Assembly (NCBI GenBank): GCA_003342895.1
Contig: PTFA01000411.1
Span: forward strand, 471,764-535,763
DNA: 64,000 bases
Origin: Casuarius casuarius
Lineage: Eukaryota; Chordata; Aves; Casuariiformes; Casuariidae
Direction: 5' to 3'
In this document: piece after piece, positions 33,316 through 44,215 of the stretch
Layout: the number at the start of each line of letters is the position of its first letter
Numbering within the stretch: the first letter of the stretch is position 1
Position numbers and translations under genes: made by a program
The notes under the pieces: model-generated
What the model was told of the DNA's origin: nothing
Seen by the model: only the letters and a program-made list of their open reading frames with translations
Database searches by the model: none

Positions 33316-36300
33316 AAATTTTAGGCTGCTGAAGTGTGTGCTCAGTGTCTAGATGCTTGGGTTGCAGAAAGCACTTTGGGATAACTATTTGAGGCCTTTT
33401 AACCCTAGAGGTACTGACAGTATAACAGCACCTGTATTACAGCTGTGAAGTCTTGTGTTGCAGAATAGCCCAGTGTGGACATGCCCCGCTCCTCCTTTTA
33501 AGGCTGTTGTAGTCGGGAATCTAAGGGCTGGGAGGAAAGAAAGCAAAGGGGGAGCCTGACCGTGTAGCATAGTGTTTGATGCATTTATTGGAAGGGAAGA
33601 AAGAATGAAAACAATTAAGAGACTACATGGCAGGGTTACCTACAGTCACTGGACAGCTTTAGGCTTTTGCATACCCAGAGTCTCTCAGAGACTTGTTTAA
33701 TACAGTTGTTATCCAGATGATCAAAGGAATATTTGGCAAACTCTTCAATTCCCTGAACGTGCAGCTGTAACTGAGATCTGCATTCATGCATCAGTGGTTT
33801 GCATTCAGCAGGATGGATGATCTCCAGCTATGCTGACCTGTGGCCCTGTGGTCTGTGGCATGGAAGGTCTTGGGTCCTGTGCCCCAAGCGCTCCACCTGC
33901 TCAGTGCGAGAAGTGGACAGACTGCGATTTTCATTTCCCTGGTCTGAGCAGATGGGGATGGTGAGGTGGCACAGAAGGGAGCACAGAGCAGGCTCTCCTC
34001 TGAGCAGCAGCGCTGGCCTCCTGGTATTGTGTTTTGGAAGCTGGAATTTTTGTATAATATAAAACAGGACCAGGAAGAAATTCAAGTAGCTGTTTGATGT
34101 TTATACAGTGTTTTGCCAAGTTAGTTCCTAGCTTCATTTGGCTCAAATATGCAAAGTACTTAATAAGAAATAATAATAATATAAGCCCCGCCTTAACTGG
34201 CTTCCTGTGGGAGACTTCACTGATTGTTCGGAGGACTGTTCATCACTTCTTAAAAAGTTAACTTAAACAAAACGAAGGACTGTGGCTTTTTCTGACTGTC
34301 ATGACTCTTCAGCTGTTGCTTAGCTACCACTTGGCAATGACCTTTCCCCATAGAAGTGATGTTTGGAGGCTCCAGGCTGAAATCACCCAACAAAAGGAAA
34401 GAGCATAAAACCCCTGGATGACAGTTACCCAAGATCTCTGCTCTGAACTCAGTGCTTTCTGCTCGCACTGGGAGCTCCTGCATTTTCTGCGTGATCCATC
34501 AAAGCTAGTGGCAATTTTGTCTGGTAGAGTCTGTGGGATTAGATCTTAAATGTAGACCATGGAGTCTTTAGTTTCCGAGACAACACTGTCTTCCAGTAGG
34601 TTTGTCTGTGAAACTTCTGTGCCAGACAGGCAATTAGAGGTCTCTAATTTATGATCCAGTGGAGGAGGGGGAGCATTTGCAAAAGGTAGAAGCATCACAT
34701 TTCTGCAGGGAAACACAACAGTATATCCTGGCCTTTCCTGGCCTCTGGGCAGCAGCACTGAACAAGCAGGCTGGTGCCCCTTCATTCGTGACGCAGGCAT
34801 CGGATTTGTTTGCGCTGCTGCTTGTGGTGAGAAACAGCATCAGAGGGACTCGCCTGCCAGCCACGGGTCGGGGACCCTGGCTGCACTGACCGCTGTCCCC
34901 ACGGTCCGGGAGGAACTGCAGGATTTTGCAAAGAGAAGGGCAGGATACTGTGTCTCCATTTCCAAACCTTTTAGACTCTGAAACGTGGAGCTGAAGACAC
35001 ATACTGCTGCTTTTATCAGATCAACAGGTAGTTTTAGGGAGAAAAAGGAAGTTAATGCTTCCTGTGTGTTGTACGTTTCAGTGAAATTGTAAGTATCCAG
35101 TGGGCTGGGAACTCAAGGCTTGACCTGTTCTGGTTTGCTTAATTTTTTTGTGCATTTACCTTCCACGGTAGATTCAGCCCATCGATACCTCCTGTACATT
35201 TGATGTCTCTTGTCCTATTGGCCTTTCTCTGAACTGGGAAAACTCCTGGCTTGCTTTTTCTGGGGGAAAAGGAGTGTTTTTGTTTTTGGTGGAATCAAAC
35301 CCTTGTTCCCAGCCCAAGCAGTACGGCCGCGCAGGGGTGTGGGGCCACGTGAGAACCCCTTGGCAGGCACCCAGGCAAGCCGCCAAGTCAGGTGCGCGCA
35401 ACAGGGAAAGCAAGGGAAGATGCTAGCGTCTAGCAGATTTGGCATCTGAACAGATCTCTCATTTTAAGAAAACAGAACGGGATAGCTTAGTTTTGAGCCG
35501 CAATATTAGAAGACTTTTGCTTGTGTCAAAACCAGGGAGGGAAAAATAGGGAGACTTTATCACGCCTTTCTGTAGACTATCAAAATACAATTTCATGAAA
35601 TGGATGCCATTGTCCAGAGTACTTTTACCAACTGCTTTTATTCAACAGATTATTTAAAGCCTGATGCCCTCCAGTTCTGAAATGGTAAGAAAACACAAAT
35701 TGCAGGAAAGTCACTGGGAAATTCAGTTTTCATGTTTTTCAAAATAGGATTTCGAGTTAATGAACTGTTTCTTGTTTAAACATCTTTAAGTAAACTCAGT
35801 ACTACTACATCAAAAAGCAGAACTGTCTTTCTCACCATCTATGGCAGTGCTTACTTCAATTTATGTTCACCTCTTTGCCAATTCCAAGCAGTATCAGCCT
35901 TGCTGCCTTAGAGACTGACTATAATGAGTGCTATAACTGGACCCTATCTTACAATCAAATTAATTTAAGCAACGATCAAAACTGTTTTAATGGCACCGTA
36001 AGTGAGGAAACCTAAATCCCATTAAAATCCTTTGGAGTTCATCTGGATTTTGTGCCAATGTGAAAGATGCCAAGCAACAGTAGTAAAAAGAGGTATCTTG
36101 TTCAATTTTTGTGGATGGATATTAAGCAGTTTGAATAGCAAGAGAAAAATTGTCTTATTATCTTTGGGTAGCACAGTAGTAGTTTATTACAGGAAAGGGA
36201 GAGTCAGTGGAACAGAAGTTGTATCATTTTTCACATCCCCAAACTCTGACAGTGTACTTTTGCAGTACAGTATTATTCCAATAAATCAAAAGGTGGAATC

Positions 36301-39300
36301 CCTAGAGGTTTTTGTAAAGGATCATATTTTTGGACAGAGGTGGGGTCGGATGGTGGGGAAGGATGTGCAAAACTTAACAAATGGGAGCTTTTTAATGTAT
36401 TAAGTTGCTTTGGAAGCTGTTTCGGAAGAAGAAAGAAACCAGGTTCAAGTTCGGACTCTAGCCTCAAGGTGCTTGGGTGCTGCAGTGTTTGATTTCTCAT
36501 CTGCTGCAATACAGATGCCCAGGAAAGGGAATGAGTCAGAGCTTTAGCTGAAATAGAATATGCAAAATCTTGATCCTGTGAAATTAAAAAAAAAAAAAAA
36601 AAAAAAAAGTGTATCTATTGAACTGTGGCTTGGTCTCTTTCATTATATGATGATAATGCTGTTAGGTTAGAGGAGAGCAGCAAGGATCCGTTTCAGACGA
36701 CGTGTTGGAACATGATGTCGGGCTTGCGAAGGCAGGTTGCCAGCGAGTGCAAGCTCCCTTTCGTCCACGTGCCGAACCTGGGGGAAAGACTATGTAGCGT
36801 GGCTTGTAATCCAAATTAAAACACCCTGTCCCCTAGCAGGACTCATTAGCAAACATTGCTGCTTGGCTTTCGATAAGGAGCTGTCTCCTGTCCTGCTGTC
36901 TCATGGTGCTGGCAGTCTCTATCTCCCTGCAAGCGTAGTGTGGAGGTGTCCTTTTCATTGCACTTGCATGTGTGTTTGAGCACCGTTGCTGGTTGTATTA
37001 GTCGCGCTACGCTCAAAAGAGGGGTGCGTTCCCTGGCTAGATGAACCTCCAATTTAAAAGAATACAGGTCTGTACAAGTGAGCTCAATGGACAGTGAAGG
37101 AAGGATGCAGGGCAAAGGAGTGCAGGGCTGGGAAATATGTGGATTACGCTTTCTAAGTGTCAGGTAACTTTTTCAGGTTGTCAGAGGGCAAGCCAAGGTG
37201 GTGACTGGTAGTGCGTTACATTCCCAGCTGTAGCCTGCTCTGTGTAAATGCATATCCCTCTCTCGGAGGGCTGGCAGGGAAGTGACCTGCCCTTTAATCT
37301 CAGAGTAGGAAAATACACAAGCCAGAAATGCACCATAAATTCCCACCATTGCTTATCTCACATTCTTGCACAGCTATGCTTTTAATTATGTCCGTTTTTT
37401 TTGGAAAAGATTTAGCTGGCCCTCAATGATCCAGGGGTTAATTTTTCTAGCCTGAGTCAATAATTGCTGTATGGAGAGGAGAGTGTTGCCTTCATCTGGT
37501 GCTGGTGGAGTTGGTGGGTCCTCTGCTAGGCTGGGATTCATCTTGCTGAACATCAGCCACCTAAAAGCTAAGAGTCTCGCACAAGCCAGGCATGCTGTGC
37601 TCCTGTCTGGAGCTTGTGGAGAGAGGTCAGTACCAGGGACTGATTTGTCCTGCCTCTCAAGGCACCTCTTCTAGGCTGGGGCAAGTCACTTGGCTTAGGC
37701 TGATTGCCCTCCACTGATGAGGGTGGGAGCCTTCTGATGGACCAGTCTTCAGAGAGGTTAATTTGAAGTGAGAATAATCCCTCTCTGATCAAAAACTGTT
37801 CGATTCCTTGGCATTGCTTTGAGCATACCTCAGTGGGAAACCTCAGTCTGCCATACGTTGGGGGGTTTGCTGTAGTCCTCAGAGATGTCACCATTTATAT
37901 TTTGCTAATACACAGTAGAACATACTCTGTTTTCAGTGTGTTTGAGTTTTTCTTTTGTTAAATTTTTGCTGTCTGTGCCCTGCCATCATCACGTAAGTTT
38001 TTGGCATGCCAGGCTTCTTAATAAGGTCTCTCATTGGGGATACTGAATCTTGAAAAATGTGCCTCTGCTTTTTGTGTCCCTAGAGTCACCAAAATGCTTT
38101 GGAATGGGCCAAGGTTGGATAAATATTTTGTTTGTTTGTTCCCCCACAGTTCTTGGAGACATATATTCCTGGGTATTTTGTTTCTTTACTGGTGACCTCT
38201 CATAGGTGTATGACTACAGCAGTCACAAAAATATACTGCAGTGTACAGACACCTCAGCTTGCTTTAAATGCTACGTTGGGTACTAGTAGCAATCTAGCAA
38301 TGGCAGCATGGAGCTCAGCACAGGCGAATTTTCCCTGCTGCTTGTATGCACTAAACATCTAGGAAAATGGTACAGACATACTCCTAATGCTTCTGGGAGA
38401 AGAGAGTTATACATAGAAATACTCTGATTAGCTAGCTTTGGGGGTGGGGGGTGTATGTGTGGTGGTGATGTGGTTTTTTTTGTTTGTTTGTTTGTTTTTC
38501 CTCTCCTTGTTTAGACCTGGTATATATTTCAACATGGAAGAGTTCATTTGAGGAAATGAAGAGTTTATAGATTAATGGGTTGAATGTCTGAATTCATATA
38601 ACCACTATATTCAGTGTGTTCAACAACTTCAATTGTTTTCTGTCCATCATTTCCTCTTTTTCAGTCCATTTAACATGTTTCCTTAAGGGCTTAGTCTCAT
38701 ATCAGTCTCTGAAATGTAAATATTAGTTTCCCTTTTTCCTTGAGAGGGTGACTTAAATAGAAGGGTGAATTTCATATAAAAGGCTTATCATGAAGGTGGG
38801 TGGGATGGAAAGCCCATCTCTGCTTGGTGCACACTATATTGCTTTAGGATACCCATTAGTTCTGCAGCTCGAAGACTTTGGTCTTATTCATATTGATTTA
38901 GAAAAATTCTTAGAATTTGTATTTTGCATATTTAATGTAGTTGGGATTTCAGTTATTTGCATTAGTAATTGCTCCAGCTCCAGTACTAATAAGGCAGGTG
39001 CTTTCGTATAAATAATAATAAAAAAATTAAAGTAGTGCCACATGTTAATTTTTGTATAGATGTAATGGCTCCAGCCACCACAGTAACAGAGAATATTCCC
39101 CTAGTGCTACCTTGAGTCAGGAAAGAAATTAACTTCTGTGTATTATGTTAGAAGTGGCAAACAAAATTGAAGATGAAAAGCAAATGGAGAGTCAGGGAGA
39201 AGGCCTGTTTTTTCAGCACTGCCATGGGGGACACCCAGCTCCAATTTCAGGATTTGGTTATTTCCTTTAATGCCCCACAGTTGTGAAAAATACTGTGGCA

Positions 39301-40870
39301 GCACTAGGCCATATGCAAGTCCCTATCTTCTCTTTTTTCTTCTTCTTCTCCCCCCTTCCTTTCCAGAAACTCAGGGGCACTGTAGGTCTGGTAATATGGG
39401 TGGGTTATAAAAGGATTGAGATCTCCAGGCTTATGAAGATCTACATTAGTTAAAATATCCTTTTGGTTTTAATGAGGTTGAACTGGGTGATCTAGATCGA
39501 AGCTACCTCTGTACAGAACTAGTTTAAACCTTTTGGCATCATGCTGTGTGAAGTGCCCTCTTATAGGGAAAGCCTGCGAATGTCTCATCTCGGCCACGCG
39601 AGTCTGGTGTACACGTCGTGTAGCAGCCAGGAGAAAGTGCGGGCGGGACGGGTTCCCAGAGATGTTCCAGACCTCGGGGGAAGCAAACCCTGCTGTCCCA
39701 TGGTGCAAAATCATTTGCAAGAAGCGAGTTCCAGTTTCAAATATAATCTAGGTTCTTATTAGCCCTGTTCGTTTACCCAGAGACTTCTTAGTCTTGCAGA
39801 TTTTTTTTTTGTTTATTTTTTTTTAAGTTGGACTTCAGTTTCTAAGCTCTTAGAGGGCATTTGAAACCTTTACTGCTTGGAGTTGAAGCAAAAACCTTAA
39901 ACCCGTGGTTCCAAAAAAGGTAATTGCCTCTGTGTAGTCCCTACGCAACGCCTGACCGTTGTCACTGCTGAGCTCCCTGTCCAGGAACCTCCACTCCAAG
40001 TAGCGGGTTTGCTTACAACTTGCTTCGGATGCGTCACTCCAGCAGCTCCAGTTCTGGCGCTGCCTCTCAGAGATCTCCTGTAGTACCTCCTGCTCTTGTC
40101 CTGGCTGGATGTGGGGTTGCAGATGCCAGTGCCTGCTGCTGATGGGACTCCTTCCTGCCATGGAGTCAGAGTGGCTGGGGCAGACCATCCCCTCTCCAGC
40201 AATGCAGCAGCTGGTTTCCCTCCTTTGGAAACAAAATAACTTTGTTAGGGGATAGGAAGGAAGCCAAAAAGTCAAATCGGCTGAGAACAAATGATGAAAT
40301 TAGCTAGTCCCTGTTTCCCTAACTCGGCTAATAAATGGGGCAGAAAGTCTGACCAGAAAGCACAAATGAGGATAGGTTGTCTGCCTTTTTTTTTTTTTTT
40401 TTTTAAAAAAAAATAGCTTGTGTGTGTGCATATTTTTGTCCTGACAACGTCCTCCTTTAAAAAATAACAACATGCTTTTAGTGTTTCTGGTTCTTGCCAC
40501 TATTCTTTCTTAAATCATTAAGAAACCCACGTCAATATAAGGAGCTTGGCATTGCTGTCAAAATGGGCAGGATCTTGGAAAGAGTTCATTTCTCTTGTAA
40601 TGTGGTTACTTCTATTTCTGTCATGTACAAATCCTGTCTGATGAAGAATATTGAATTACAGAGCTGGCTTGTAAGTGTTGAGCATCTCCGTATTCAGCAG
40701 TTATCTTTGCTCATGTTTCACAAATTAAGTGAGGCTTGGAGATGGACAGTCCCGTGTGCTTCTGTTACAGTTAAGTCCTTGTGCTTGGGAGAAGCATCTC
40801 TGATAGAGGCCTCTAGCCTATTGTCCCTTGCTTGTGTATGGCATACTAAAACAAAAAAGAAAAGTTATGA
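33316..40870. other. Intron-like non-coding DNA with homopolymers
   Basis: No supported gene. It includes A23 at 36586-36608, a T-run with (TTTG)n at 38474-38499, and T19 followed by A9 at 40386-40413. A GC-moderate patch around 33830-34020 yields short frames only. An enhancer-like block (35560-36030) is listed separately. Confidence 0.5.
35560..36030. promoter_or_regulatory. Conserved-element-like AT-rich block
   Basis: About 470 bases of complex AT-rich sequence are free of microsatellites. Recurring words include GATTATTTAAAG, GAGTTAATGAAC, CAAATTAATTTAAG and GTTTTAATGGC, with repeated TAAT/ATTA cores. It resembles deeply conserved intronic elements in style, but conservation is untested. 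Confidence 0.2.
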
Positions 40871-40924
40871 AAGGCCTAGGCTACTACTACAAAATAGAAG
40901 GTGCAGAAGGCCTAGGCTACTACT
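40871..40924 (+). repeat. 36-bp-spaced direct repeat
   Basis: AAGGCCTAGGCTACTACT occurs at 40871-40888 and identically at 40907-40924, 36 bases apart. The 18-base identity implies a recent local duplication. Each copy contains the palindrome AGGCCT next to CCTAGG. Confidence 0.9.
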
Positions 40925-43019
40925 TACACAGCTAACCACCAAGGTTGAAAGTCCTGCACGATCTGTGGAAACCAAAACCTGCTGTCACCTTTGAGCATCT
41001 AGGGCTGAGGACAGAAGGTGCTAGAGATAGCAGTCGCTTGTGCTTAGGTCTCTCCTCGAAGAGCTGCGTCCGCTGAGCGCGTGGTGTACTTCATGTGAGT
41101 TGTGCTACTATATGCTTGGCCCTTGGGATCGATTGCTATGTAAATGCAAATTATTTAATTAACATTATTGTTTCCGTATGCCATAATATGATTTTTATGA
41201 GCATTTCTAGATTAAAGTTCACTTTAGAAACATAGCAATTGCTTCTCAAATTGCTTGGCTGTGCATTGCATTTTAAACCCCTTTAATGCAATAAGGAATC
41301 CTTATCATTCCTTAAGCATCAGAGCAGCAGCTAGAAAAAATATAACCACGATGTGCAAATATAACACTTCAGAAAGCATAACAAAAGCTCTATGTGCTTT
41401 GACATGGCAGAACCAGTAATTCTTGACTGGTAACAGGGCAAAAAAAAAATCACAGATTATACTTGCTTCCTCTGGTCCTTAAATCATAAGACCAGCTTTA
41501 GTTATAGATTTCTTTTTTTTTTTTTTTCTCCTCCTGCCCATCTGTGTGTATGGTGCTTTGTCAATAAAACTTCCATATTTGCCAACAGTTACTGCAGTTA
41601 TCGCCTATAAGGAAAATAGGATCTAGCAGTGAGATGCGGCGTCTCGGGTGTGTGGTAACCGTTGGCACAGGTCAGTGGTGTAACGATGATTTGTGTGCGC
41701 GATCCAGCCGTCAGCCTGGCGAGGACAGTGCATACGGCGAGGGGGAAGCTCTTGCCTGTCTGGAATTTTTGCCAAGAGGTGCCTATGTGAACATACAGCT
41801 TATTGTTTGATGCTTTTTGGTTCTTTTCCCGGGTTAGAAGATAACTCAAAGATTAGTTGCAACATCTTTGGAATAGGAATTTTTCTGCCTGGCCTGCAGT
41901 TTACCCAGCACTGTCACTCATGCTGAGAAATCTGAGGAGAGTCGTCCTCTTCCATTCCAGCCATTTTAAACATGAAGCTGGGGAAGTGTTGGAGAATTTC
42001 ACCTTGCTTTGGCTGATGGCAGATTTTTACGAGAATTGGTAGCTTTGGCACAAAACTTTCTTAAGTTTTTTTGCAAGTTAAGTCTATGCTTTTTTAATTT
42101 TTTAATTTTTATTTTTTATTTAACCCAATTATGTTTGCGTGCATGGAGTTTAACATAAAAGGTTTGAATAGCCAAACTTTATGTATCCTTTGTCTGTTGT
42201 GAAATTTTAGCTTATGTTAATTTAGCAAAGGTGTGGGATGTTGTCTTTTCTATTTACCCTCTCCTGCTTTTTGTGAGTGTTTCTGTTTTTTTAAGGTCGT
42301 AGAGCACAGGCCTGTTTGGTGGCTCACGCTGAGAGGTGCAGAGGAGGCAGAGGTATTTGGGCTTCCCACTGTACGTAAAGAAATCATTGTGCACGCTAAT
42401 ATTCAGTGACTGCTGGATTTCTGTCTTGGAGGGGGGAAAAAGTCTCATTACTCCCAGCCTCCCTTTGTATTGCTTGGTCTGAGCAGATGATCAAGTTACA
42501 TACTTCCACGCATGCCTCTGATTACGCTACAGCTGTTCATATCTATAGACGCGTTCACTTGGAGATTGCAGGTCTCACCCTGGATGCCTGTGAGATGTTG
42601 CACAGGGCTTGGAAGAGTCACTGGCTTTGCCTTTGTGTTCAGGAGAAACAAACTGGGAAAAAATATGTGTAATGTCCAACATCCCTCCTTTTTCTTGATT
42701 TAAGATGTTACTGGTAACACCATCAGGTCATAATTTTCTGATTGGAAGTTGCGGTGGCTAGCTGACAGCATATCTTTAATTTGTATTTATGAGTTTGCTT
42801 CCCGGGTTGCGGGAGAAGCTGGCGTGTGAGGTCATAGTCCTTCCCCTTCCCCCCGCAGCAGGGAGATCTCCATACCTTACGTAGCCTGAGGTCGGAGCGT
42901 ACAAGCTGAATAATTCAGTGCTTCGAACTGGGTGAATTAGGAGGTTCTTATTTGGCCTGGGGGTCAGGAGTTGCGTTAAAATTTCTGGCAGTTATGATAC
43001 GATTCAGGATATTGAGAGC
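40925..43019. other. Non-coding DNA with one enhancer-like block
   Basis: No supported gene. A T-run lies at about 41513-41527, and an AT-rich low-complexity stretch of TTTAATTTTTAATTTTTATTTTTTATTT type at about 42090-42122. The block at 41125-41410 is described separately. Confidence 0.5.
41125..41410. promoter_or_regulatory. POU/homeodomain/SOX-dense block (possible developmental enhancer)
   Basis: A perfect octamer ATGCAAAT (41144-41151) is followed at once by TTAATTAA (41155-41162), a paired homeodomain core, and ATTGTT (41167-41172), the reverse complement of the SOX word AACAAT. The three lie within 29 bases. The following 230 bases remain complex and AT-rich, with TTGCATTTTAAACCCC, TTTAATGCAATAAGG and GATGTGCAAATATAAC. 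This is the most enhancer-like stretch in the window. Binding and conservation are inferred only. Confidence 0.35.
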
Positions 43020-44215
43020 GACAGAGGAAGGGAGCGGGGGCTCGCGAGAGCGTGCCTTTAATGAGCTGGGAGTGCGGAGGTCGCTCTCCGCTCCCCACCC
43101 CGTCCCGGGCGCTGCCCTAAAGTCAAACCGACTTAATGTCGCTCTCTGAAGATGAGCGCTTAACCTGCACACAGAGGCCCGCGTGGAAAAAACCCTACCG
43201 CGCTGCTGCCCTTCTCCCTACCTCCTCCGAGAAACCTCGTTCGTAGTCGGAGCATCTGCCCAGTTGATTTATTGTGTGTGGGGGGGTATTTTCAAGATTT
43301 ATTTTTAATTTTTGTTGTTGCTGCTCTCCAGCTGAGTTCAGCTCTCCCCGAGCGGGAAGAGCGTTTTCTGTCACTTTGATTGATCTGTGCATAACTTTGA
43401 TGTTGTGAGGCGTAATGTTAATAGCGTTTGTGGTGTGAAGTCATATGAAACAAATCTAAAAATAAAAGAGCAGCTTGATTAACTTCCCCAGACCTAAAAG
43501 GAGCGCAGCTTGTGCAGTGGTCAGGGACCAGCGGGGTTTGGAAAGGAGCCATCCAAAACGGGGAGCTGGCGATCGCAGCGCCTGGAACTGCGATTGAATT
43601 GTATTCAGAATTGGGTTTTTTTTGTTTTTTGTTGTTTTGTTTTGTTTTTTGCTTTGGTAATTAAAACCAAATTGGAGGTTTTTCCGTCTGGGATGGCGCA
43701 CGTCACCCTTGAGGCAGCTCTGATGGCTTCGCTGCGAAGGAGGGCGAGGGTGCCTCGCCGCAGGGCCGGGCAACGCAGGTGTTGAGGGGTTTCGGGGCAT
43801 GTGCATGGGCCGCGGCCCCCATCCTGGGGGCCGGTGGGTGCCCCCCGAGTCTCCCTGGGGCAAGGGGGAGCGCGCCACCCGCGTGGTGGTGCCTCCTGCC
43901 CTGTGTCCCTGTTGCCTGGTGGCTCTTGACGTGGGTGATGGGGGCTTTTTGCCGTGTCTCCCCTCTCCCTGCCTCCGCACTGAGCTTGTGGTGAGCGCCG
44001 GGCAGGCCGGGGGGTGATGCAGGGGGCTCGGGCCGGGCTGGCTGGGAAGGGGCCGCCTGCCCCTCCGCCTGCGAGAGGATGCCGCTGCCTCTCTGGGGTG
44101 AAGGTCCGCTCCCCGGCGGAGGTGGGCGCTGTGAAGAGTGGTGCAGCAGGAGAGCCCGGCCTCCCCATGCCTACCCCCCACCCCGAGCCCTTCCAGCCCA
44201 GAAAGCTGGATAACA
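43020..44215. promoter_or_regulatory. GC-rich, CpG-bearing region (possible orphan CpG island)
   Basis: There are two GC-rich blocks, 43020-43260 and 43720-44215, with clustered CpG. They are separated by AT-rich sequence with a (TTTTG)n-like tract (43616-43650). The minus strand is open for 257 codons (43456-44229), but composition is proline/arginine-rich and runs into poly-lysine from the T tract, as expected for a chance frame in GC-rich DNA. No exon is supported. Confidence 0.3.

Noticed and set aside
37650..37720. 'ggggcaagtcacttgg' resembling the MIR core
   Set aside because: Only one short block matches; the preceding and following MIR segments are missing.
40494..40994. 166-codon plus-strand frame
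   Set aside because: No methionine start at its reported beginning, no domain, and it contains the local 36-bp duplication in frame.
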